In this document: positions 31,386 through 38,618 of the stretch, piece by piece | Layout of the letters: every line of letters starts with the position of its first letter | How positions within the stretch are numbered: position 1 is the stretch's first letter | Virus record (IMG/VR): IMGVR_UViG_3300022939_001455 | Span: 1 to 41,147 of that record | Direction: 5' to 3' (one strand) | Length of the DNA: 41,147 nucleotides | Source: a virus | Made by a program: the position numbers and the translations under genes | Notes under the pieces: model-generated | Seen by the model: the letters and a program-made list of their open reading frames with translations, nothing else | The model's database searches: none | What the model was told of the DNA's origin: nothing

Positions 31386-31414
31386 TTGACATTTCCTTAA
31401 AACTGGTTTATAAT
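31386..31414 (+). promoter_or_regulatory. Sigma70-like promoter
   Basis: TTGACA at 31386-31391, 17-bp spacer, TATAAT at 31409-31414, both perfect. Leader of about 30 bases to the ATG at 31451, which has GAGGAG. The spacer shares the TTCTTAAAACTG pattern of other early-type promoters here. Confidence 0.88.
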
Positions 31415-31450
31415 TATAAATGAATAACTAAATAATGAGGAGTTTATATT

Positions 31451-31648
31451 ATGAGTAAAGAAATTTTACTAGAAGAGTTAGAAGCAGTTAAACACTGTAT
31501 TGAAATGACTAATGAAAAGATCGGTCACGATGCAACACGAGATAAGATTGTAGAAGTATTAAATAATCGAATCGCTGAATTGCAAAAATTTGTCGATGCA
31601 AAAATTGCATCAGAAGATTTAGTAAGTGAACCTTTCGAAGTAGCATAG
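31451..31648 (+). CDS. Small helical protein, unknown function
   Basis: A 65-aa protein directly behind a perfect sigma70-like promoter and a GAGGAG site, so probably abundant early. It is mainly one amphipathic helix (LLEELEAVKHCIEMTNEKIG, then ELQKFVDAKI) with a short acidic tail. No recognised domain. A small host-takeover protein would fit the promoter strength, though nothing in the sequence shows which target. Confidence 0.6.
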   Translation: MSKEILLEELEAVKHCIEMTNEKIGHDATRDKIVEVLNNRIAELQKFVDAKIASEDLVSEPFEVA

Positions 31649-31657
31649 GAGTATAAT

Positions 31658-31783
31658 ATGAAATTTGATACATTTACATCAGAAAAAGGTTATGGGCATG
31701 TTGCCTTTAACAGAGCAAAAGAAGGAACTATAAGAGCAGCAATCTTTTTTATCGCCGCAATTATTATTGTAGGAATTTTCTGA
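31658..31783 (+). CDS. Small single-span membrane protein, 41 aa
   Basis: A 41-aa gene with ATAGGAG before the ATG. The first 24 residues are polar; then AAIFFIAAIIIVGIF forms one clear membrane helix up to the C-terminus. The stop overlaps the next start by one base (TGATG). The orientation and function are unknown. Confidence 0.65.
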   Translation: MKFDTFTSEKGYGHVAFNRAKEGTIRAAIFFIAAIIIVGIF

Positions 31784-31986
31784 TGCCAATTAAAGGAAAA
31801 GTAGAAGGTCACAAAGGTGGACATTATATTGCCGGAGTTGGTACAGAAGAAGGTAATCATAAAAACAAGAAACGCTGGTTAAAAGGAAAGAAACGCCCGG
31901 ACTTAGACGCGCTAGAAGCAGGTGATCCTGACGGAAATGTTATTGATTGGTCTACTGGATTTTTAAGTAAGATTAATAAAGTATAG
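31783..31986 (+). CDS. Small basic protein, unknown function
   Basis: A 67-aa protein translated from the ATG in the TGATG overlap with the membrane protein gene. It is Gly/Lys-rich in the first half (MPIKGKVEGHKGGHYIAGVG, KKRWLKGKKRPD) and acidic then mixed in the second. No known family. Its TAG overlaps a GTG start of the next small gene. Confidence 0.5.
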   Translation: MPIKGKVEGHKGGHYIAGVGTEEGNHKNKKRWLKGKKRPDLDALEAGDPDGNVIDWSTGFLSKINKV

Positions 31987-32144
31987 TGTGGTTTAACCAT
32001 CAGCAAAATCTCGAAAAGAAAATGCGAGAGTTTTTAGAATACTATGACGGCGTAGTGCCAGATCCTGAGCACTACCCGTTGCAGTTTGCATTTTATGTAA
32101 AAATGTACAACCTTTACCTTGAAAGGAAGAGAGATGAAAGTTAA
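31986..32144 (+). CDS. Small protein, 52 aa, GTG start
   Basis: A 52-aa gene. GTG at 31986 overlaps the previous TAG by one base. The product (opening MWFNHQQNLEKKM, then FLEYYDGVVPDPEHYPLQFA, then FYVKMYNLYLERK) has the look of a conserved small phage protein that I recall from marine T4-like genomes. It overlaps the next gene by 11 bases. Function unknown. Confidence 0.6.
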   Translation: MWFNHQQNLEKKMREFLEYYDGVVPDPEHYPLQFAFYVKMYNLYLERKRDES

Positions 32145-32703
32145 TATTGGTCCATTTGTAGATGAAGGTGATCGAGTAATAGATGTTCATATCGATGAGT
32201 TTGATACTTGGAGCATGGATGATACTCTTTCTCATATTATCTTACCAATGCTCAAGCAATTAAAAGAAACAAAACATGGAGCACCTAACGTTGATAAAGA
32301 AGATGTTCCGTCTGAACTTAGACCAACTATTGGTGAAGAATTACGCTTTAAAGAGAAAGGTGAAACTGACGAAAACTATTTTAAACGTTGGGATTATGTA
32401 ATGGATCAAATGATTTTTTCATTTGAAAATAAATTAAATGAAACTGCTGACGAAGCATTTTTTAATTATGATGATAATGAAATGGCTACAGCATTTCACG
32501 AAATACAATGGAAAGGAGTTGGTCCTGCACAATTACTTTTATTCCCAGATGAAGATGGTAAAATGGAAGAGTACAATTCATATGAATGGTTACCTGCAAA
32601 TGAACCATCAAAATTTGACAAACAAGGATTTTTAGAGTATAATAATAAAATAGATAATGGTTTTAGATTATTTGGAAAATATTTTCAAAATTTGTGGGAT
32701 TAA
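32134..32703 (+). CDS. Conserved phage protein of unknown function
   Basis: A 189-aa acidic protein. I chose ATG 32134 with AGGAAG upstream over a TTG at 32119. The opening is beta-like (KVNIGPFVDEGDRVIDVHID), followed by helices with many Trp/Phe/Tyr; the middle has LRFKEKGETDENYFKRWDYVMDQM. No catalytic motif is evident. It is conserved in my recollection among marine T4-like phages, without known role. Confidence 0.55.
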   Translation: MKVNIGPFVDEGDRVIDVHIDEFDTWSMDDTLSHIILPMLKQLKETKHGAPNVDKEDVPSELRPTIGEELRFKEKGETDENYFKRWDYVMDQMIFSFENKLNETADEAFFNYDDNEMATAFHEIQWKGVGPAQLLLFPDEDGKMEEYNSYEWLPANEPSKFDKQGFLEYNNKIDNGFRLFGKYFQNLWD

Positions 32704-32706
32704 AAT

Positions 32707-33024
32707 ATGAGCACACCAGCTTGGAAAAAAAGACTTAATAAAGAAAAACAAATGAATGCTAAACTCAAACGTGATTATGAAAAAATGTTTGAGCCTAATA
32801 AAAATTATAAAAAAGAATTTAAACCACTTAAATGGAATCCACAAGTAAGAGAGACTCGTCATATTCCTAGTTTAGATTCTGGTAATGGTTTTGCTGCTCG
32901 TGCAGAGCCAAAAAAATATACTGGAGATCTTATTGTAGGAATTGCCACGATGCATAAATCAAATGCTGTTCCAGTTATGAAAGGTACATCACAAGCTGAA
33001 GATCTAGCACATATGCGAAGATAG
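32707..33024 (+). CDS. Conserved basic protein of unknown function
   Basis: A 105-aa strongly basic protein (many Lys in the first 60 residues), followed by RHIPSLDSGNGFAARAEPKK and a short hydrophobic GDLIVGIATMHKS stretch. The basic N-terminus suggests nucleic-acid contact. No domain recognised. It starts four bases after the previous stop. A TATAAATA box follows its stop. Confidence 0.5.
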   Translation: MSTPAWKKRLNKEKQMNAKLKRDYEKMFEPNKNYKKEFKPLKWNPQVRETRHIPSLDSGNGFAARAEPKKYTGDLIVGIATMHKSNAVPVMKGTSQAEDLAHMRR

Positions 33025-33026
33025 TT

Positions 33027-33034
33027 TATAAATA
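33027..33034 (+). promoter_or_regulatory. Possible late promoter box TATAAATA
   Basis: Exact late-type consensus three bases after a stop codon, 30 bp before the GIY-YIG-like gene at 33064. That gene is not clearly a late one, so a chance match is quite possible. Confidence 0.35.
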
Positions 33035-33063
33035 GTTCATACAGGAATAATTATGGACTTATT

Positions 33064-33489
33064 ATGTGGTTATATAATGGTGAGGAATTTACCTCTGAAA
33101 TGATTGGTGATTATGTCGGATTTGTTTATGTAATTACTGATCTTTCAAATAATAAAAAGTATGTTGGTAAAAAGACTTTAATATCTAAAAGAAAACTTAA
33201 ACCTCTTAAAGGAAAAAAGCGCAGAAGAACTAAGATAGTAGAGTCAGATTGGCAAACATATTATGGATCTTCTGATGAAGTAAAAAGTTTAGTTGAGGAA
33301 TTAGGAACTAATAATTTTCAAAGAGAAATATTACATCTATGTAAATCAAAAGGTGAAATGTCTTACTTAGAATTAAAAGAACAAATGGAACGTGAAGTGT
33401 TATTAAATGATGATTATTATAATGGAATTATCCAAGTTAAGATTCATAGATCACACGTACAAAGCTTAAAAAACGGAGCAAAAGCATGA
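33064..33489 (+). CDS. GIY-YIG-like endonuclease fold protein
   Basis: A 141-aa protein with F-V-Y-V-I (about 20-24) and K-Y-V-G-K (about 35-39) in the spacing of the GIY-YIG nuclease motifs; the following SKRKLKPLKGKKRRR is basic. In this form it is like phage homing endonucleases (Seg-type) or a small repair nuclease. The expected catalytic Glu and Arg could not be assigned with certainty. The end overlaps the P-loop kinase by four bases, unusual for a freestanding homing endonuclease. The Shine-Dalgarno is poor. Confidence 0.55.
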   Translation: MWLYNGEEFTSEMIGDYVGFVYVITDLSNNKKYVGKKTLISKRKLKPLKGKKRRRTKIVESDWQTYYGSSDEVKSLVEELGTNNFQREILHLCKSKGEMSYLELKEQMEREVLLNDDYYNGIIQVKIHRSHVQSLKNGAKA

Positions 33490-34100
33490 TAATTTTATTT
33501 AATGGTCCACCAGGATCAGGAAAGGATGTTGCTGCAGATTATTTTAAAGAGCACGGATTTAAACATCTTTCATTCAAATATCAACTTTTTAATGAAACAA
33601 TTAATCATTATGGAGTAGACCAAGAATGGTTTATGGAAGGTTATAATAACCGTGAGAAAAAAGAATTTAAATCATCGAAATTGGATAATCTATCTCGCCG
33701 TGAAGCGATGATACACGTATCTGAAAATCTAATCAAACCAGAAAAAGGATTAGATTATTTTGGTAAACTGGTTGCAGAAGAAATCGACCCAGAAAAAGAC
33801 TATGTTATTTCTGATGGTGGTTTCATCGAAGAGTTAGTACCAGTTTTAGAGAAATGTGGTGCAGAAAATTTTGTACTTGTACAACTTACTCGTGAAGGGT
33901 GCGACTTTTCAACAGATTCAAGACGCTACTTCCAAGGTAATCATATGGTAACTGAATATGTTCTTAATAAAAGAACTGATATTAATGAAGAGCATGTATT
34001 ACCAGAAAAGTTTGATGTAAGAATGTATAGAGTGCATAACAATTCTACAATTGAAAACTTCTATGAGACCATAGATATTATTCTTAATAAGGAGAAATAA
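33486..34100 (+). CDS. P-loop nucleotide kinase-like protein (gp1 dNMP-kinase type)
   Basis: A 204-aa protein with Walker A G7-P-P-G-S-G-K13-D at the N-terminus. The DGGFIEEL region and the short total length resemble phage deoxynucleoside-monophosphate kinases (T4 gp1-like) and small AAA-type kinases. It could phosphorylate dNMPs for the replication machinery, in line with nrd and thyX. Substrate is inferred, not shown. It starts at ATGA overlapping the GIY-YIG-like gene. Confidence 0.65.
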   Translation: MIILFNGPPGSGKDVAADYFKEHGFKHLSFKYQLFNETINHYGVDQEWFMEGYNNREKKEFKSSKLDNLSRREAMIHVSENLIKPEKGLDYFGKLVAEEIDPEKDYVISDGGFIEELVPVLEKCGAENFVLVQLTREGCDFSTDSRRYFQGNHMVTEYVLNKRTDINEEHVLPEKFDVRMYRVHNNSTIENFYETIDIILNKEK

Positions 34101-34103
34101 ACA

Positions 34104-34370
34104 ATGTTTTTAGAAAATATTGATCGTGATGATGTAATTGCAAGACTTAGATCTGGCAATGTAGAAATTGATTTCCAAAAAGTTAATGGTGAAAGACGTG
34201 TAATGACTTGTACTTTACAAGAAAGCGTTTTACCAGAAAATGCTGAAACTATGCAAGGTGCAGAATCAGTAGAAAAAGAAAAACCAAACACAGCTCTATC
34301 AGTGTGGGATGTAGATAATAATGGTTGGAGAGCTTTTAGATGGGATTCTATTTTTAGTATTTCGGAGTAA
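34104..34370 (+). CDS. Small SH3-like (DUF2693/WYL_2-type) protein
   Basis: An 88-aa protein. Residues 9-40 (DDVIARLRSGNVEIDFQKVNGERRVMTCTL) resemble the DUF2693/WYL_2 Sm-like barrel found in many T4-like phages, then an acidic linker and VWDVDNNGWRAFRWD, the usual W-containing end. AAGGAG precedes it. The family is thought to bind nucleic acid or protein partners but its role is unproven. Confidence 0.65.
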   Translation: MFLENIDRDDVIARLRSGNVEIDFQKVNGERRVMTCTLQESVLPENAETMQGAESVEKEKPNTALSVWDVDNNGWRAFRWDSIFSISE

Positions 34371-34372
34371 TT

Positions 34373-35350
34373 ATGAGTTGTATTCTTAAAGGTGAGGTTG
34401 TAGAAACCGAACTATCAAAAAATTCTAATGGTGGCACTGAGATGATGCGTAAGCGTCTAATTAATAGTGTTGACAAAGAATTACTTAAACCATTTGCAAT
34501 CCATTTTTCTAGACCAAGAGAAATTCCTGAAGATGTTATTAATATATTATACGCACATGATTTAGCAGAAGATCCAGAGAATAAAGTTTTGATTAATGGT
34601 GGTTGGAATAAATTCGATCATTTTGTTTTTGTAACAGCATGGCAAAGAGATCAATATATTCTAAGATTTGGTATTCCATATTCCAAGTGTTCTGTAATTC
34701 CTAATGCAATTGAAAAAAGGTATTCAGCAAAAATTGATGATAGAAAATTTGATACTATTCGTTTCATTTATCATACGACACCACATCGTGGTTTAGAATT
34801 GTTAGTTCCAGTTTTTGATGCATTAACAAAAGAATATGATAATATCCATCTAGATGTTTATTCTTCTTTTGGAATTTATGGTTGGGAAAATAGAGATGTA
34901 CCATATCAAGAGTTATTTAAAAAGATTGAAGAACATCCAAATATGACTTATCATGGATTTGAAAATAATGAAACAATATTAAAAGCATTAGATGATGCAC
35001 ATATTTTCTTATATCCTAATATTTGGAAAGAAACATCTTGTATTGCATTAATTGAAGCAATTCGTAGTGGATTAATTTGTATTCATCCTAATTATGGTGG
35101 ATTACCAGAAACTGCCGGTAATGCAACTATCATGTATGATCATACAGAAGATAATCAAGAACATGCTAATATTGCATATGCAATTGCTAAAGGTATTTTA
35201 GAAGAGCAGAAAAAAGATAATAATTTCATTAATCGCTTTACTACTTCTGATAGATTTGGTCTAGTTAATAATGATATTGGTTCATTTACAACTTTATGGA
35301 ATAAAACTTTGAGAGTGTTAGTTGATAAAAAAGGGTTGACATCTTCTTAA
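34373..35350 (+). CDS. Glycosyltransferase, GT4-like (group 1)
   Basis: A 325-aa GT-B glycosyltransferase. The N-terminal loop NGGTEMM and the C-terminal donor site ETSCIALIEAIRSGLICIHPNYGGLPE match group 1 transferases (E-x7-E motif near the end). It would move a sugar from a nucleotide donor. Unlike the other glycan genes it sits alone among replication and small genes, and the promoter of RNase H overlaps its last codons. An acceptor, possibly DNA base or tail glycan, is unknown. Confidence 0.82.
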   Translation: MSCILKGEVVETELSKNSNGGTEMMRKRLINSVDKELLKPFAIHFSRPREIPEDVINILYAHDLAEDPENKVLINGGWNKFDHFVFVTAWQRDQYILRFGIPYSKCSVIPNAIEKRYSAKIDDRKFDTIRFIYHTTPHRGLELLVPVFDALTKEYDNIHLDVYSSFGIYGWENRDVPYQELFKKIEEHPNMTYHGFENNETILKALDDAHIFLYPNIWKETSCIALIEAIRSGLICIHPNYGGLPETAGNATIMYDHTEDNQEHANIAYAIAKGILEEQKKDNNFINRFTTSDRFGLVNNDIGSFTTLWNKTLRVLVDKKGLTSS

Positions 35351-35364
35351 ATCTATTATATAAT
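35336..35364 (+). promoter_or_regulatory. Sigma70-like promoter upstream of RNase H
   Basis: TTGACA at 35336-35341 (inside the last codons of the GT4 gene), 17-bp spacer, TATAAT at 35359-35364. Leader of about 26 bases to the ATG at 35397. Confidence 0.82.
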
Positions 35365-35396
35365 AGTATTATAAAATAAAATATTGAGAATATATC

Positions 35397-36257
35397 ATGG
35401 CAATACTAGTAGATTATAATCAGGTAATCCTTGCTTCGCTATTTGCAAGCATTGGAAATCATTATGATATCGCTCCTGATGAAAATATTATTCGTCATAT
35501 GTTTCTAAATTCTTTACGTTTTAATCGTAAAAAGTTTCATGAAGAATATGGCGAGATTATCATTTGTGCTGACGGCAAAGATTCTTGGCGTAAAGAAGTA
35601 TATCCATATTATAAAGCAAATCGTCGTAAAAATAGAGATGAATCCGAAATGGATTGGTCTGCATTATTTGATGTAATGAATACAATTAGAGATGAGCTTA
35701 AAGAGTTCTTTCCTTATAAAGTTATTCATATAGATCATTGTGAAGCCGACGATATTATTGGTACAATTATCCATCAAGAAGGCACTGATCTTAATATTGG
35801 TGCTGAAAAATTCTTAATACTTTCTGGTGATAAGGATTATATCCAATTACAAAGTTATGCTAATGTAGATCAATATGATCCAATTCGTAAACGTTGGATT
35901 CGTAATGATAATCCAGATCAATATCTAAAAGAACATATTTTAAAAGGTGATACAGGTGACGGTGTTCCTAATGTTCTTTCTCCTGATAACTGTCTTGCTA
36001 TTGGTGAACGCCAAAAGCCTATGACACAAAAGCGATTACTTGCTCTAAATGAAGGACCAAGTAATATGGATGAAGAAACTCTTCGTCGTTATCATCGTAA
36101 TAAAATGATGATTGATCTAAAAGAAATACCAGATAAATATACAAATATAATTAAACAAGAATATAATAAAGATAAAGGAATTGGTAGGGAACATTTATTT
36201 AATTTCTTTATTAAAAAGAAACTTAAACATTTAGTAACCGATTTACAGGATTTTTAA
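35397..36257 (+). CDS. rnh: RNase H / 5'-3' exonuclease, T4 Rnh-like (FEN-type)
   Basis: A 286-aa FEN1-family nuclease that removes RNA primers from lagging strands in T4. Active-site acidic clusters are visible: VDYNQ, ADGKDSWRK, C-E-A-D-D-I-I-G, LSGDKDYIQLQ, then KGDTGDGVPN (the helix-hairpin-helix part). T4 Rnh has 305 aa. It follows its own promoter and is paired with a small conserved gene (36259). Confidence 0.9.
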   Translation: MAILVDYNQVILASLFASIGNHYDIAPDENIIRHMFLNSLRFNRKKFHEEYGEIIICADGKDSWRKEVYPYYKANRRKNRDESEMDWSALFDVMNTIRDELKEFFPYKVIHIDHCEADDIIGTIIHQEGTDLNIGAEKFLILSGDKDYIQLQSYANVDQYDPIRKRWIRNDNPDQYLKEHILKGDTGDGVPNVLSPDNCLAIGERQKPMTQKRLLALNEGPSNMDEETLRRYHRNKMMIDLKEIPDKYTNIIKQEYNKDKGIGREHLFNFFIKKKLKHLVTDLQDF

Positions 36258-36258
36258 T

Positions 36259-36687
36259 ATGGCAGTAAGAGCATCAATTGCAGAGATTGTCCAATGGGCA
36301 AGTGAAGCAAAAACAACAAAAGAAAAAATAGCAGTATTACATAAATGGGATAATCCTGCTTTACGAATGGTACTTAAATTTACTTATGATACTAAAACAA
36401 TTAATTTTTTAATCCCAGATACTCCTCCCCCGTGGAAGAAAAATCAATATGAAGATGAAGCAAAATCAATGCTATATGGCGAAGCTCGTCGATTAAAGAT
36501 TTTTGTGAAAGGTGGTGGTTATGACAATTTAGATCAAGTAAAACGTGAGCAGTTGTTTATTAGTTTATTAGAAGATGTAGATAATGATGATGCAGAATTA
36601 TTATGTAAAATGATAGCACAAAAACCTCTTAAAGGATTATCTAAAAAGGTAATTGAAGAGGCATTTCCAGAATTAATTGCAGCATAG
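36259..36687 (+). CDS. Conserved phage protein next to RNase H (DUF6433-like)
   Basis: A 142-aa helical protein with MAVRASIAEIVQWASEAK at the start, a FLIPDTPPPWKK segment, and a C-terminal DDDAELLCKMIAQKPLKGLSKK. I recall it as a standard neighbour of RNase H in marine T4-like phages (the name DUF6433 is from memory). It starts one base after the RNase H stop, so a shared replication-linked function is likely but unknown. Confidence 0.55.
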   Translation: MAVRASIAEIVQWASEAKTTKEKIAVLHKWDNPALRMVLKFTYDTKTINFLIPDTPPPWKKNQYEDEAKSMLYGEARRLKIFVKGGGYDNLDQVKREQLFISLLEDVDNDDAELLCKMIAQKPLKGLSKKVIEEAFPELIAA

Positions 36688-36696
36688 GTAATAAAC

Positions 36697-36879
36697 ATGG
36701 CCAAAGGCTTTAAAAATTTCCGCGATAGTTATGATCAGGATGAGTGGGGCGATAAAAGAGAGTTTGATAAGTCCCATCGCAACAAAGAAAAACGAATTGA
36801 AAAGCGCAGAAAAAACCAACGAAAAAAGTTTTCAGAGCGCTGGAATGACGAATTTCCTCCCCAAAAACGCAAAAAATAA
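36697..36879 (+). CDS. Small highly basic protein
   Basis: A 60-aa protein with about 24 Lys/Arg. It opens MAKGFKNFRDSYDQDEWGD and continues as a charged helix (KEKRIEKRRKNQRKKFSERW). Nucleic-acid binding is plausible. The preceding gene ends nine bases upstream. It is followed by a stretch of A and T runs and a promoter. An overlapping frame of 63 codons (36731-36922) is a shadow. Confidence 0.55.
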   Translation: MAKGFKNFRDSYDQDEWGDKREFDKSHRNKEKRIEKRRKNQRKKFSERWNDEFPPQKRKK

Positions 36880-36962
36880 TCACTTTTTTGAAAAAAAATT
36901 CACATTTTTTCTAAGCCATTGATTTTTATGGATTTTTTCTGCGCATTTTTTTCACAAAAAGG
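36880..36962 (+). other. A/T-tract-rich region upstream of a promoter
   Basis: Runs of five to eight A or T at 36884, 36891, 36905, 36923, 36933, 36946 and 36956 lie at roughly helical-turn intervals just upstream of the TTGACA at 36963. Such tracts bend DNA and can act as UP elements for RNA polymerase. No open frame or strong terminator is visible. Confidence 0.5.
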
Positions 36963-36991
36963 TTGACATCTTCTTGAAACTAGTGTATAAT
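36963..36991 (+). promoter_or_regulatory. Sigma70-like promoter upstream of the ArdC-like gene
   Basis: TTGACA at 36963-36968, 17-bp spacer, TATAAT at 36986-36991, leader of about 28 bases to the ATG at 37026, which has AAGGAG. With A/T tracts upstream it is the best-looking promoter of the window. Confidence 0.9.
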
Positions 36992-37025
36992 ATAACTATA
37001 TTAAATAATAAAGCAAGGAGAAAAA

Positions 37026-37295
37026 ATGAAAAATTATGTAACTGGTTATGAATATACGGGTCACAATGCTGCCATTCTTTCTGCTACAGGTGTTGATTCA
37101 GTAGTTACTTTTAGACAAGCTCTTTCTATTCCAGGTGTTTCTGGTAAAACTATGAAAGGTCTAAAAGCTATTGCTACTTTGGTTCGTTTTTCTAAAAAAG
37201 AAACTGTTGAAGATGAAAATGGCGTTGCTAAACCTAAGCCAATTTATTTTTCAGTGTTTGATGTTGCGGCTATCTTAGCTCGCAAAGCTGTTTAA
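37026..37295 (+). CDS. ArdC N-terminal-domain-like small protein
   Basis: An 89-aa protein that resembles the ssDNA-binding N-terminal domain of ArdC antirestriction proteins: VTGYEYTGHNA (for NPxTGxxYRGINA), TFRQALSIPGV, KGLKAIATLVRF (for KGEKGxxVVFW) and PIYFSVFDVAAI (for RxYxVFNVxQ). The ArdC protease part is absent. Behind the strongest promoter of the window, it may be an early antirestriction or ssDNA-binding factor. Similarity is from memory and partial. Confidence 0.5.
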   Translation: MKNYVTGYEYTGHNAAILSATGVDSVVTFRQALSIPGVSGKTMKGLKAIATLVRFSKKETVEDENGVAKPKPIYFSVFDVAAILARKAV

Positions 37296-37322
37296 TTTTA
37301 CTATTAACAAGGAGAATATAGT

Positions 37323-37688
37323 ATGAAAAAAGTGAATGCATTTAATAAAGTTGCTCTAGTTGAATTGCGTGAAGAACTTAATAAAGTATTTAAAAAGTTC
37401 GAAAGTAAAGGAATTAAATTAAACGTAGGGAATATGCGTTTTGATTCAGCGGAAGTTGATATTAAAGTAAAAGGTACTGTGATTGGTGCTAAAACACGTG
37501 GTAATGCTCTTGTAGAATCAATTGCTAAATCAAGAGGTTTTGCTCTTGAAAATGCTCGTGGTGATAAGTTAGTTGATTATAAAACACGTAGTCCAAAATA
37601 TCCATTCGTTTATGTTGATGGCGTAGATGGTAAGCGTTATAAGTGTACTGAAGATTCAGCTCGCTCTCGTTTTGGAGGTAATGCTTAA
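37323..37688 (+). CDS. Small conserved protein, unknown function
   Basis: A 121-aa protein with AAGGAG before its ATG. The N-terminal part is helical (KVALVELREELNKVFKKFES), then a beta-rich section (KLNVGNMRFDSAEVDIKVKG) and a basic C-terminus. The stop overlaps the next start by one base. I recall proteins of this type in several T4-like phages, without known function. Confidence 0.55.
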   Translation: MKKVNAFNKVALVELREELNKVFKKFESKGIKLNVGNMRFDSAEVDIKVKGTVIGAKTRGNALVESIAKSRGFALENARGDKLVDYKTRSPKYPFVYVDGVDGKRYKCTEDSARSRFGGNA

Positions 37689-38284
37689 TGGTTAAAGGTT
37701 TGTCAAATAAAGTAATTCTGACAGACGTAGATGGAGTACTCCTTGATTGGGAGTACTCTTTTAATGCTTGGATGAATAAGCACGGGTATGAAGTAGTACC
37801 TGGAAAAGAAAATGAATATAACGTAGGTAAAAAATACGGATTAAATAAGGTTGATAAAGAAAGGATCGTTCGTATCTTTAATGAATCTGCAACTATTCGT
37901 AAAATTCCACCTTTACGTGATGCTATTAAATATGTTAAGAAACTTCATGAAGAACATGGTTATGTATTTCGTGTAATTAGTTCTTTAAGTGATGATCAGT
38001 ATTCACAACACTTACGTACTAAAAACTTACGTGAAATGTTTGGAAGTACTGTTTTTGAAAGTTATGTTTATTTAGATACTGGTGCTGATAAAGATGAAGC
38101 GCTGGCTCAATACAAAGATACTGGTTGTTATTGGGTAGAAGATAAACCAGAAAATGCTGATTTAGGTTTAAAACTAGGATTAGAAAGTATTCTATTCCAA
38201 CACGATCATAACAAATCTTATGATGGATTAGCTCCAACTGTAAAAAATTGGAAACAGGTCTATGAGACGATCGTCGGAGTATAA
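37688..38284 (+). CDS. HAD-family phosphatase, 5'-nucleotidase-like
   Basis: A 198-aa HAD enzyme. D13-V-D15-G-V-L is the catalytic loop; VISSLSDDQ corresponds to the Thr/Ser motif, and WVEDKPENADLG to the acidic metal motif with a Lys before. The overall layout is like 5'(3')-deoxyribonucleotidases (NT5C). It could balance the nucleotide pools beside nrd and thyX. It ends the transcription unit, as a terminator follows at 38313. Confidence 0.75.
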   Translation: MVKGLSNKVILTDVDGVLLDWEYSFNAWMNKHGYEVVPGKENEYNVGKKYGLNKVDKERIVRIFNESATIRKIPPLRDAIKYVKKLHEEHGYVFRVISSLSDDQYSQHLRTKNLREMFGSTVFESYVYLDTGADKDEALAQYKDTGCYWVEDKPENADLGLKLGLESILFQHDHNKSYDGLAPTVKNWKQVYETIVGV

Positions 38285-38312
38285 ATAAACTTAAATATAG
38301 GTTAACTTAACT

Positions 38313-38337
38313 AGGTACCTATATGGTACCTTTTTTT
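38313..38337 (+). terminator. Intrinsic terminator
   Basis: Stem AGGTACC, loop TATAT, stem GGTACCT (38313-38331), directly followed by TTTTTT. A perfect seven-pair stem with a T tract, placed 28 bases after the HAD gene. Confidence 0.88.
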
Positions 38338-38353
38338 ATGCAGGAGGCTAAAT

Positions 38354-38590
38354 TTGCCAACTTATACATTTGAAAATATCGAAACAAAAGAACGTTTCGA
38401 AGAATCTATGCGAATCTCAGAGCTCGACGAGTTCAAAAAAAATAATCCAAATTTAAGACAAGTAATTGTTGGAGCACCATCAATTGGTGATCCTGCCCGT
38501 CTCGGTCTGGTGAAACCTGATGACGGTTTTCGTGATGTATTAAAAAATGTTAAACATCACCATAAAAAAGATAACATCAATACTTGGTAG
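38354..38590 (+). CDS. Small conserved protein, FmdB-like
   Basis: A 78-aa protein starting with TTG, supported by AGGAGG seven bases upstream. MPTYTFENIETKERFEESM resembles the opening of FmdB-type proteins, but the zinc-ribbon cysteines are absent. The second half has VGAPSIGDPARLGLVKPDDGF, a recurrent phage-protein pattern in my recollection. It precedes phoH. Function unknown. Confidence 0.6.
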   Translation: MPTYTFENIETKERFEESMRISELDEFKKNNPNLRQVIVGAPSIGDPARLGLVKPDDGFRDVLKNVKHHHKKDNINTW

Positions 38591-38618
38591 GGAGGTTATC
38601 TGACACAAAGGAGGTTTC

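Noticed and set aside
33064-33489. Freestanding homing endonuclease (mobile element) call for the GIY-YIG-like gene
   Set aside because: The gene is tightly coupled to its neighbour by a four-base overlap and has no sign of insertion, so only the fold resemblance is reported.
36731-36922. 63-codon frame overlapping the small basic protein gene
   Set aside because: It lies in another frame of the conserved-looking 36697 gene, has no Shine-Dalgarno and ends in the A/T tracts.
38280-38287. TATAAATA late-promoter-like box
   Set aside because: It lies just before an intrinsic terminator at 38313, so any transcript would end almost at once; probably coincidence with the stop codon region.
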